Shown here piece by piece: positions 17,823 through 27,100 of a stretch of 64,000 bases of DNA (position 1 is its first letter; each line of letters starts with the position of its first letter). The position numbers and the translations under genes were made by a program. The stretch is from Sphingobacterium sp. R2. GTDB lineage: Bacteria > Bacteroidota > Bacteroidia > Sphingobacteriales > Sphingobacteriaceae. The notes beneath the pieces are model-generated. The model was not told the DNA's origin and made no database searches. It saw nothing but the letters and a program-made list of their open reading frames with translations. The DNA lies in the NCBI RefSeq assembly GCF_040760075.1, contig NZ_CP142884.1:5146001-5210000 (forward strand). The letters run 5' to 3'.

Positions 17823-18245
17823 ATGCAAGGAAAATTCCATCAATATGTGTGCAGCGTATTTTACGCAATACTTATCAGTTTTGGCTGGTATGCTATTTCC
17901 ACACCAAAATATTCACCTGACTTCCACCTGAATGCGGCCAATCACCACAGTCATCAGGTAGAAAGCAAAGGTTATGGAACCAAAGTCATTCGCAAAACTA
18001 AACGTCATCGGCACGAAAAATTAAGAGCTTACTTTTCAGAAAATGAAAATGAAAACGATGACACAGGAAATGATTCCAATAGCCCAAATTTATTCGCACT
18101 TACAGGAGACAGTTTTGGCAATATAATAAACGATTTCCTCCCCCAATTTCACAATACGCTCACCGCGGTTTCGCTAGCAAATACAACACCTCTTACTCTC
18201 CGCAAAAACGCACTATATATCCAATACAGTGTTTTCAGGCTGTGA
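17823..18245 (+). CDS. Short membrane-anchored or secreted protein, unknown
   Basis: The ATG at 17823 gives 140 residues; an in-frame TTG at 17811 is an alternative. A hydrophobic segment near the N-terminus (about 9-24, VCSVFYAILISFGWYAI) acts as signal or anchor. It is followed by a histidine- and arginine-rich stretch (NHHSHQ, KTKRHRHEKLR) and an acidic, asparagine-rich stretch (SENENENDDTGNDSN). The C-terminal part is weakly hydrophobic. I recognise no family. Its position just before an RND efflux operon on the same strand could mean co-regulation, but a gap of about 100 bases with a dyad separates them. Confidence 0.5.
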   Translation: MQGKFHQYVCSVFYAILISFGWYAISTPKYSPDFHLNAANHHSHQVESKGYGTKVIRKTKRHRHEKLRAYFSENENENDDTGNDSNSPNLFALTGDSFGNIINDFLPQFHNTLTAVSLANTTPLTLRKNALYIQYSVFRL

Positions 18246-18278
18246 TTTTTTAATACTTTCTTAAAAAACATCAAAATA

Positions 18279-18300
18279 GCTTTCAAAATCAATTGAAAGC
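18279..18300. promoter_or_regulatory. Perfect dyad upstream of the RND operon
   Basis: GCTTTCAA (18279-18286) and TTGAAAGC (18293-18300) form an 8-bp dyad with a 6-base spacer, 49 bases before the adaptor's ATG. No T-run follows, so an operator is as likely as a weak transcription stop. Confidence 0.4.
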
Positions 18301-18348
18301 ATGTTACACTATTGTTCAATTTTTCGAAAATAATTAAAAACTATCATC

Positions 18349-19433
18349 ATGTTCATGAGAAGCTTCATGTATACAAGCCTGTGCCTTATTATGCTATCGA
18401 CAAGCTGCCAGTCAGAAAAAAAGAGAAAAAAGAAGCTGCAGTTTTCAACGTTACTACACCTTTGGTCAAAGATACCATCGTCAATAAAGATTATGTCGCC
18501 CAAATCCGTTCGATTAACCATATTGAACTCCGCGCGCAGGAGAAAGGTTACATTCAATCGATATTTGTCGACGAGGGTCAGTTTGTACAAAAAGGACAAC
18601 CCCTCTTTAAAATCATGCCCAACCTCTATGAGTCCGATGTTAATCGCGCCAAAGCCGAGGTAAAATATGCTGAAATCGAATATCAGAACACCAAAAACCT
18701 GTCTGAAAAAGATATTGTAGCGCCGCAGGAAACTGAAATGGCAAAAGCAAAATATGAAAAAGCCAAAGCTGAGTTAGCCGCTATGAATACGCACCTCAAA
18801 TTTACCGACATCGTAGCACCATTCTCAGGAATTGTTGGTAAGCTACATGTGCGTAAAGGAAGTCTTGTAGATGAGGGCGAGTTGATCACTGAGCTGTCCG
18901 ACAATAGTAAGATGTGGGTTTACTTCAATGTCCCCGAAGTGGAATACCTCAACCAAATGGACGCAAAAAAAGACAATAGCCCACTGCATGTGCGGTTAAA
19001 CATGGCCAATGGAAAAGAATTTGGCCATGAGGGGATTGTCGAGACCATCGAATCAGACTTCAATAATGAAACGGGCAATATTGCCTACCGAGCGACTTTC
19101 CCTAATCCAAAGGGCTTATTACGCTATGGCGAGACAGGGAATATTGTCATTACATCCCCCTATAACAATGCGCTTATGATCCCCCAAAAAGCGACTTTCG
19201 AGGAGCTTGAAAAAAAATATGTATATGTTATTACAAAAGATAATAAAGTAAAAGCTAGAGAAATAAAAGTTGCTGCCGAACTGCCACATATCTATGTTGT
19301 TTCTTCCGGATTGAGTAAGGACGAAAAGATTCTGCTGAATGGACTTCGCATGGTACAGGAAAACCAGACTATTGAATCCAAATATCAGACGCCGGAGAAA
19401 GTCATGTCAAACTTAGATTTATATGCAGAGTAA
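18349..19433 (+). CDS. RND efflux periplasmic adaptor (membrane fusion protein) with an apparent -1 frameshift
   Basis: The body of the gene, open to 19433, is an AcrA/MexA-type adaptor: a lipoyl/hairpin core (about VEYIQSIFVDEGQFVQKGQPLF, then a coiled-coil hairpin KAEVKYAEIEYQNTK), then TDIVAPFSGIVGKL, beta-barrel and membrane-proximal domains ending in LNGLRMVQENQ. Its own frame lacks a normal start, offering only a TTG at 18312 with no signal peptide. A different frame has ATG at 18349 and a good lipoprotein signal (LIMLSTSC, Cys near residue 20). The two frames meet in 18416-18432, where two A_AAA_AAG heptamers stand in the phase for a -1 shift. A -1 shift or one extra A gives SEKKEKKEAAVFNV, a normal adaptor N-terminus. 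The partners are the pump 16 bases downstream and the outer-membrane factor. Confidence 0.85.
18416..18432 (+). other. Tandem A_AAA_AAG slippery heptamers / A-run indel site
   Basis: Runs of seven A (18416-18422) and six A (18426-18431), each followed by G, lie between the lipoprotein-signal frame and the adaptor frame. In the signal frame the codons read A AAA AAG at 18417-18423 and again at 18426-18432. This is the classic bacterial -1 frameshift heptamer. No downstream stem-loop is obvious. A lost A in the run would give the same picture. Confidence 0.6.
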
Positions 19434-19449
19434 TTAAAAAAGCAGCATC

Positions 19450-22400
19450 ATGTTTAAAAAAGTAATACATCGACCGGTATTTGCTATTGTCATATCGGTT
19501 GTCATCCTATTTATTGGAGGTCTGGCTATCAAGCAACTTCCTACAGAGCAATTTCCGAAAATCGCACCGACCACAGTTGCGGTATCTATTGCCTACCCTG
19601 GTGCAAGTGCGGATGTACTTGTAAAATCGTCACTGATTACCCTTGAGAATGCCATCAACGGTGTACAAGGAATGCGCTATATCGCCACAGATGCAACCAG
19701 TGCAGGTGAAGCGACCGTAAACGTTGTATTTGATCCCGGCACAGATCCCAACGATGCCGTCGTATTGGTCAAAACCCGGGTGGATCAGGTGATGCCACTT
19801 CTGCCTGAACTTGTCCAAAAGGAAGGGGTCGTCGTTAATCCAATTCAGCCGAGTATGTTGATGTACGTGAATCTCTACAGTACAAATAAAAGTATGGACG
19901 AAAAGTTCCTATACAATTATGCAACAGTAAATATCATTCCCGAAATCAATCGTATCCACGGCATTGCCAAATCGCAAATTTTGGGTAGCCGTAGATATGC
20001 TATGCGTGTATGGTTAAATCCGGATCGCATGCGCGCCTATAGCTTATCAGTTGATGAAGTGATGAAAGCAATAGGAGAACAAAGTATCATTGGCCGTCCC
20101 GGTCGACTGGGACAAAGCTCAGGTATTGCTGCGCAATCCCTCGAATATGTCCTGACTTACAAAGGGCAGTACAATACACCTGAAGAATACGAAAATATTA
20201 TTGTTCGCGCAAACGGCGACGGTGAAAACATCAAGTTAAAAGACGTGGCTAAAGTCGAACTGGGAAGTGAATTTTTTGATATCTATTCCAATTTGGACGG
20301 GCATCCGTCGGCTTCGATCGTGTTGAAACAGAACTATGGTAGTAATGCCAATGACGTAATCAAAGATGTAAAAGCCAAACTTGCTGAAATGAAAGATAAC
20401 TTTCCGCCGGGTATAGACTATAAAATCAGCTATGACGTATCCCAATTCTTGGATGCTTCGATCGAACAGGTGATGCATACCCTACGCGATGCTTTTATTT
20501 TAGTTGCTATTGTCGTGTTTATTTTCCTGGGCGACTGGCGTTCGACTTTAATTCCGATTATCGCCGTGCCCGTTTCGTTGATAGGTACATTCTTCGTCAT
20601 CCAATGGTTCGGCATGTCGATCAACTTAGTGACCTTGTTTGCGTTGGTGCTTGCCATCGGGATTGTCGTAGACAATGCCATTGTAGTCATTGAAGCCGTA
20701 CATGCCAAAATGGAAGAAAGTGCCATATCGCCGTACAGTGCAGTAAAAGAAGTCATGGCCGAAATCGCAGGTGCTATTATCGCCATTACAGCTGTTATGG
20801 TAGCCGTTTTTATCCCCATTTCATTTATGACGGGTCCTGTCGGAACATTTTACCGTCAATTTTCAATTACCATGGCAAGTTCCATCGTGATATCGGCCGT
20901 AGTCGCGTTAACACTTACTCCTGTGCTTGCCGCAATGTTATTAAAAAATAACCACGGTAAACCCAAAAAATCAAACGTATTCACTAAATCTCTTGACGTT
21001 TTTAACCGAACTTTCGATAAAATAACCGGCAAATATGCCTCCTTACTTCGTAAAATTGCCAGCCGAAGAGTGGTGACATGGGGTATCTTAATCGCTTTCT
21101 GTGTCGGCATTTTCGTCATTAACAAAACGCTACCAGGAGGTTTTATACCGAGTGAGGATCAAGGTACAATATATGCCATTATTCAGACGCCTCCAGGATC
21201 AACGCTCGAACAAACCAACAAGCTTTCCAGAGAGCTCCAAAAGATTTGTCAAGGGGTAGATGGGGTTGAATCTGTCTCATCACTGGCAGGTTATGAAATC
21301 ATGACCGAAGGCCGTGGATCGAATGCCGGAACCTGTCTTATCAACCTCAAAACCTGGGGTGAACGTGAACATTCAGTGAAGGAGATCATGGAAGAACTCG
21401 AAGAAAAATCTAAAAATTTAGGTGCCACAGTAGAATTCTTCGAACCTCCTGCTGTTCCGGGTTTTGGTTCTTCAGGTGGTTTCTCCATGCGCCTACTCGA
21501 CCTCAATAGAACCACCGATTACCAAGATTTCGATAAAGTGAATAAAGCATTTATCGCCAATCTCAAGAAACGTAAGGAACTGACTGGAGTCTTTACTTTC
21601 TTTGCCGCCAACTACCCGCAATACGAACTGGTTTTTGACAATAATGCGGCTATGCAGAAAGGAGTCTCGATAGGTAAAGCCATGGATAATCTCAATATCC
21701 TTATCGGTAGTACCTATGAACAGGGCTTTATCCGTTTTGGTCAATTCTTCAAGGTCTATGTACAATCATCACCAGAATTTAGAAGGTTACCTTCGGATAT
21801 CATGAACCTATACGTCAAAAACGATCATGATCAGATGGTTCCTTATTCGGCCTTTATGACCCTTAAAAAAACACAGGGACCAAATGAGATTACTCGTTAC
21901 AATATGTACAATTCAGCCGCCATCCGCGGGCTTCCGGCCAATGGATATACAACGGCCGATGCCATTCAGGCAATCAACGAAACCGCAGTTCAGACATTAC
22001 CGCACGGCTACAAGGTGGCGTGGGAAGGCCTCTCCTACGATGAGGCACAACGTGGAAACGAAGCTATTTATGTCTTTCTAGTCGTCTTAGTTTTCGTTTA
22101 TCTTGTACTTGCTGCGCAGTACGAAAGCTTCATCATCCCGTTTGCGGTATTGTTGTCGCTACCAGTTGGTGTATTTGGATCGTTCTTCCTCTTAAAAGCT
22201 ATGGGACTTGAAAATGACATCTATGCACAGGTCGGGCTGATTATGATTATTGGTTTATTGGGTAAAAATGCCGTGCTCATTGTGGAATTTGCCGTGAAAA
22301 GGCGACAAGCTGGCGACAGTATATTAGAGGCAGCAATTGAGGGCTCACGAGCACGTTTCAGACCTATTCTCATGACCTCGTTTGCTTTTATCGCTGGACT

Positions 22401-22611
22401 TGTTCCACTCGTATTTGCCAGCGGAGCTGGTGCGATAGGTAATCACACCATAGGTGCTTCCGCACTTGGGGGGATGCTCGTCGGAACGGTCTTTGGCGTT
22501 ATCGTGATCCCCGGACTCTACTATATTTTTGCAAAATTGGCTGACGGAAGAAAAATGATTCAAGCCGAAGAAGATTCACCATTAAGCGAAGACATGATAC
22601 ATTATGAATAA
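19450..22611 (+). CDS. RND multidrug efflux pump, HAE1 (AcrB/MexB) family
   Basis: This 1053-residue inner-membrane proton antiporter has the RND layout: an N-terminal helix (MFKKVIHRPVFAIVISVVIL), a large periplasmic loop with YPGASADVLVK, six helices around residues 340-550, a second loop and a second helix set (about 875-1035). The family motif GxxxFE-like GSEFF and the helix-4 proton-relay segment GIVVDNAIVVIE are visible. There the second Asp of the AcrB DD pair is Asn, a variant seen in other Bacteroidota pumps. It ends in acidic residues. Its stop overlaps the start of the outer-membrane factor. With the adaptor and the factor it should export hydrophobic drugs or metabolites across both membranes; substrates cannot be inferred. 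Confidence 0.95.
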   Translation: MFKKVIHRPVFAIVISVVILFIGGLAIKQLPTEQFPKIAPTTVAVSIAYPGASADVLVKSSLITLENAINGVQGMRYIATDATSAGEATVNVVFDPGTDPNDAVVLVKTRVDQVMPLLPELVQKEGVVVNPIQPSMLMYVNLYSTNKSMDEKFLYNYATVNIIPEINRIHGIAKSQILGSRRYAMRVWLNPDRMRAYSLSVDEVMKAIGEQSIIGRPGRLGQSSGIAAQSLEYVLTYKGQYNTPEEYENIIVRANGDGENIKLKDVAKVELGSEFFDIYSNLDGHPSASIVLKQNYGSNANDVIKDVKAKLAEMKDNFPPGIDYKISYDVSQFLDASIEQVMHTLRDAFILVAIVVFIFLGDWRSTLIPIIAVPVSLIGTFFVIQWFGMSINLVTLFALVLAIGIVVDNAIVVIEAVHAKMEESAISPYSAVKEVMAEIAGAIIAITAVMVAVFIPISFMTGPVGTFYRQFSITMASSIVISAVVALTLTPVLAAMLLKNNHGKPKKSNVFTKSLDVFNRTFDKITGKYASLLRKIASRRVVTWGILIAFCVGIFVINKTLPGGFIPSEDQGTIYAIIQTPPGSTLEQTNKLSRELQKICQGVDGVESVSSLAGYEIMTEGRGSNAGTCLINLKTWGEREHSVKEIMEELEEKSKNLGATVEFFEPPAVPGFGSSGGFSMRLLDLNRTTDYQDFDKVNKAFIANLKKRKELTGVFTFFAANYPQYELVFDNNAAMQKGVSIGKAMDNLNILIGSTYEQGFIRFGQFFKVYVQSSPEFRRLPSDIMNLYVKNDHDQMVPYSAFMTLKKTQGPNEITRYNMYNSAAIRGLPANGYTTADAIQAINETAVQTLPHGYKVAWEGLSYDEAQRGNEAIYVFLVVLVFVYLVLAAQYESFIIPFAVLLSLPVGVFGSFFLLKAMGLENDIYAQVGLIMIIGLLGKNAVLIVEFAVKRRQAGDSILEAAIEGSRARFRPILMTSFAFIAGLVPLVFASGAGAIGNHTIGASALGGMLVGTVFGVIVIPGLYYIFAKLADGRKMIQAEEDSPLSEDMIHYE

Positions 22612-24043
22612 GAATAAATTATATCACTATACAGGTTTCGCGCTTTTCTTGCTTAGTCTTGCGGCCTGCAAACCACTTGAAATAAAACAACGTACTGAAA
22701 ATAAAAACGTACCTGAGAAATATAGTAATGCTGAAAGCGACACCTTGAATACTGGAAAAATCAATTGGAAAAACTATTTTAAGGACCCCAACTTACAAGG
22801 ACTCATCGGGCAGGCATTGGCAAACAACCAGGAGCTACATATTATGCTTCAGGAAATTCAAATTGCCCAAAACGAGGTAAGTGCCAAAAAAGGTGAATAT
22901 CTACCTTCTGTTGGTGTAAAAGTTGGTGCCGGAGTCGACAAAGTGAGTCGTTACACGAACATTGGAGCGATGGAAAAGAATACAGAAATCGAACCCGGCC
23001 GTGAAATGCCTGAACCGCTATTTGATTTTGGAGTAGGTGTACAAGCACAATGGGAAACAGATATCTGGGGTAAACTCCATAACGCAACGAAGGCTCAGTT
23101 ACAGCGGTATTTTGCAAGTGTAGAAGGCAAAAACTTTATGGTCACTCATCTGATCGCTGAAATTGCAGATTCCTACTATGAACTCCTTGCACTCGACAAT
23201 GAACTCCTAGTTATCAATGAGAATGTAAAGATTCAAAACAATGCGCTGGCTGTCGTCAATGACTTGAAGAAAAATGCACGATCCAATAAGCTTGCCGTCA
23301 AAAGATTTGAAGCCCAGATATTGAAAACCCAAGGTATGCAATATGATATCAAGCAGAAAATCACAGAAACAGAAAATAGAATAAACTACCTTGTTGGAAG
23401 ATTCCCGCAGCCGGTTCAAAGGGATCAACAATCATTTGATAAGCTTGTTCCGCAAACCGTTTATGCAGGCATCCCGGCCGATCTCTTGGAGAACAGGCCA
23501 GATATTAAGCAGGCGGAGTATGAACTTGCTGCATCCAAACTGGATATTAAATCGGCCAAAGCCCGCTTTTACCCGTCTTTGGACATTGCGGCAGGAGTAG
23601 GTTTTCAAGCTTTTGATCCGACTTATCTCATTAAGCCAGAATCTTTTCTTTCTTCCCTCGTTGGTGAACTCACCGCCCCTCTGATCAACAAACGGGCAAT
23701 TAAAGCCGCTTATTACAGCGCAAATGCACGACAGGTTCAGGCTGTTTACCATTATGAGCAAACCATATTGGCTGCTTATATTGAAGTTGCAAACCAACTC
23801 TCTAAAATTAAAAACCTGGAGAATGGCCTACAAATTAAGACCAAGGAAGTGGATGCATTAAATGAGTCTATCGGTATTTCCAACGACCTTTTTAAATACG
23901 CCCGCGCAGATTATATGGAAGTTCTACTAACGCAACGCGATGCCCTGGAATCCAAATTTGAGCTTGTGGAGAAGAAGGTCAACCAACTCAAAGCGAGCGT
24001 AGCCATATACAGATCCCTGGGGGGTGGATGGGATCATCAATAG
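22604..24043 (+). CDS. Outer-membrane efflux factor, NodT/OprM-type lipoprotein
   Basis: This 479-residue protein has a lipoprotein signal (FALFLLSLAAC, Cys near residue 22). Two outer-membrane efflux (OEP) repeats follow (about 60-260 and 290-470) with the coiled-coil helices of the periplasmic tunnel. Typical features are WKNYFKDPNLQGLIGQAL near the start, WETDIWGKLHNATK, and PADLLENRPDIKQAEYELAA between the repeats. It overlaps the pump gene by 8 bases (ATGAATAA), a sign of translational coupling. It completes the tripartite system with the pump and adaptor. The operon ends in a strong terminator. Confidence 0.95.
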   Translation: MNKNKLYHYTGFALFLLSLAACKPLEIKQRTENKNVPEKYSNAESDTLNTGKINWKNYFKDPNLQGLIGQALANNQELHIMLQEIQIAQNEVSAKKGEYLPSVGVKVGAGVDKVSRYTNIGAMEKNTEIEPGREMPEPLFDFGVGVQAQWETDIWGKLHNATKAQLQRYFASVEGKNFMVTHLIAEIADSYYELLALDNELLVINENVKIQNNALAVVNDLKKNARSNKLAVKRFEAQILKTQGMQYDIKQKITETENRINYLVGRFPQPVQRDQQSFDKLVPQTVYAGIPADLLENRPDIKQAEYELAASKLDIKSAKARFYPSLDIAAGVGFQAFDPTYLIKPESFLSSLVGELTAPLINKRAIKAAYYSANARQVQAVYHYEQTILAAYIEVANQLSKIKNLENGLQIKTKEVDALNESIGISNDLFKYARADYMEVLLTQRDALESKFELVEKKVNQLKASVAIYRSLGGGWDHQ

Positions 24044-24072
24044 CACAATTTAATTTTAGTTTTTATATGTTG

Positions 24073-24104
24073 GGGACTTATCATGTGATAAGTCCCTTTT
24101 TTTT
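24073..24104. terminator. Strong terminator between the efflux operon and the macroglobulin gene
   Basis: The near-perfect 11-bp stem GGGACTTATCA/TGATAAGTCCC (24073-24083, 24086-24096) is followed by eight T residues (24097-24104). It stops the plus-strand efflux operon and may also affect the convergent gene ending at 24117. Confidence 0.9.
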
Positions 24105-24116
24105 GTAAAAGCATAT

Positions 24117-27100
24117 TTACTCCACCACGATTTCTTTCATTTTCTCGTTTCCATAGTATGTCGGGAAATACATTAATTCAGCCTTCGCTGGATTGACTGT
24201 ATAAGTCCCGGTATAACGAGGTAAAAGTTCAATCTCAAAGGTATGCGTACCTTTCCCCAGTTTGTTGCAAAAAATGACAACACGATCTTTAAAATGCTCT
24301 CGGTGCGCTTCGATTCTATAGTATCCATTGGTTTTGGTTTCATAAGAACATCCTGCCGGTATCGGAACTTCGATCTGCACATACTCCGCTTCACCAGTTA
24401 ACGTTACACTTGCTTCAAGTTTTACAGGCTTTCCTTCCTTGAGCGCCGCTACCGTAGCACCGTTGTCCTTAAATCGCGTTGTCACGGCAAGCCCCTTTTC
24501 TTTTTCTACGGCAGGATCTGGATTCCAAAAATGTTGATAGGCTGTCACAAACCCCGGCCCCGTCCCTTCTTTCCGCACTTTAATCTGTTCATCCGACTTA
24601 AAGCTTTGCGTATACGGAAATGTCGTGATACGTTTGCCATTGATGACCATAACCGGTGCCTGGAAAGACTCACCCTCTTTCAGTAAATCAGGAAGAATAC
24701 TTCGTATGATACGCGAAGATTCGTAGATATTATACCATTGGTTTTGCTGCCGCTGCGCGAAAAAGTAATTACGGATATTTTCTAAATCCGAATCATGACC
24801 ACCAATTGATCTTAAGACATGATAAGCCAACAGTGTATTCTCAGTATTGGTCTCCGTAGGTCGCATAAAAAATCTGCCTTTCTGATCTGTTGTAGTTCCA
24901 GAAGTCCAATAAAGCCCGCCTAAGATAGTCTTTGAGGCGTATTTAAGAATAGTATCTGCCGCATGAGAATCTTTAAGACCCAGTTTTGAAATCAAGAGAT
25001 ATTTCAACAGTTTATCCTTGATGGTTTTACTTTTCAGTTTTGTATCAATTTCGAAGAAATAGTTTTTGTAATCGGTTTTAGGATCCAACCGGAGTAGATA
25101 TAGCACGGAGCTAAACAAATTCTCTTTGGCCCCGTGAAGCTGATCTTTATCCAATAGAAAATCCAGCGAAGCCAAGCTGCTTTTCAATAGGGCCTTTTCA
25201 CGTTCTGCATAGCTCTCCGTATCGATCTCAACCTGGTATCCGGCTTCGCGCGCATCCAGCAGTACCCCGATCACATAGTTGCTGATCCAGGTCACAGTTT
25301 CACTCTTGTTCCACCAGCCCCAGCCCTGATTGGCATTTTTGTTTTTCTGTAACTCTTTCAGGAGATCCCTTATTTTCTTATCCTCTGTAAAGGGCTTTCC
25401 AATTAATTTAGTTAGCACCTTTTTCGAAAGCAATGCGCTTAATTTGGAGGCCATCTGTTCATTGCAAAGAAATTTGTAACGATCGATCGATTCGATTTCG
25501 CGTTGTAAAAATTCCAGCGAATTTGCTTCGGCATGAAAGGTGATCTCGCCTAGCGCCGGAGAAGTTTTAAGCACATATTCTGCCGCACCGTTGAGCACTT
25601 TAAAATCTCCTTCATGCTGTTCAAGCCCCTTTTCAAATATCGGAATGCTTCGTTTTTCACCATCAAAATATCCGTTGGACATTCCGATCGAATAAGACAG
25701 CTGAATACTGTCACCTTGATTGGCAATGACCGATATACGATCCCGATAGGACTTCGCAATGTTCAACTTTGCCTCCTGCGTTGTTAACCCATTGTTGATG
25801 GTACGCGCGAGCTGTAAGCTATCGCTAACATAATTAACAACCCGTCCCATGGCGGTAAACTGGTCACCTCTGATGGCAAATCGGGGAGTTGCCAGATGTG
25901 CCGAAACAGCTTTAAAGGATTTGACATTTAGCTCTTTCATGTCGGCGAAATTTTCACCTCCTTTAGCAATAAAGAATGTTCGCCAATTCGTAATATCATC
26001 CGGATAAGTCGCTTCAAAATGAGCTCTTCCCTGAGCATCGGTCGTGAGCTTTGGCTGCCAGAATGCATCATCGTGAAAGTTTACACGCATCGTATTTCCA
26101 GATTCCAAATAGGGCATATCCGCCGCACCCTTCACTACTGCAGCAGTTCCGGCTTTCAGCTGAACCATCACTACACCATTGGCAGCACGAGCACCATATA
26201 GGGCAAGCATGGATTGGTCTTTAATCACATTAAATGACGCGATGCTAGCAGGATCAATACTTGAAATATCACCCTCAAAAGGAAGCCCATCCACTAAAAT
26301 TAACGGCTTATCGCTAGGGGAAGGGCTCGCAGCTCCACGAATTCGAATTCCCGCTACCGCACCCTGTAACATAGCCGTAGTCACCCCATCCATCCTAGCA
26401 TCGATCGATTGCACTGCCGCAGTCAATGATTGTCTTTTCTGGACGCCATATCCCATCACAATCACTTCGTCCAATTCATTTTCGCTTGGCTTTAATTCCA
26501 CGAAATAATCTTTGCCACTGGAGACTTTAACTGTAGCGGTATTGTACCCTAATGCTACGATCTCAAGTACCGTATTTTTATTGTTGGAGAGCTCAATTTC
26601 CAAACTACCGTCAAAACTGGTAAAATATTGCTTTTTCGTCTCCCGATCAAGCACTTTAGTACCAATTAAAGGCGTATCACCGTCATAAACCAAAATCCGC
26701 GCAGCCGTGCTGCTCTCTCTTCGCGCGCTAAAATCATCCCGGTTGATTTTTAAGCTCTGCAGATCGTTTTCTTGTGCAGCCTGGATAGCATCGCGTAATG
26801 GATTATCCACGGTACGCAGAATAATTTCATCCCGTACAAGTTTGTAAGCTAACCGAGCTGCTTGGGAGGTCTTACTCCATTGGATAGAATCTAGTTTCAA
26901 ATAATTCATTCCATGCGCTTTGAGCTTGACGGGCAAACTAAAGGAAGTTGAATCATCCTGTACAATATGCAAAGTAACATCGCCGACCGGAAGATCTCCA
27001 AAAGTTCGATGTCCACCGTAAAACAGGCGAAAATACATTCGCTCCGCTACATTCGTCGGCTCGATAAAGATCAATGTAGGTCGAATGCTTTTTTGTGAAG

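Noticed and set aside
18312..18349. Upstream TTG (18312) as the adaptor's own start, giving a 373-residue protein.
   Set aside because: It has no signal peptide and does not look like an adaptor N-terminus. The lipoprotein signal in the neighbouring frame at 18349 fits much better.
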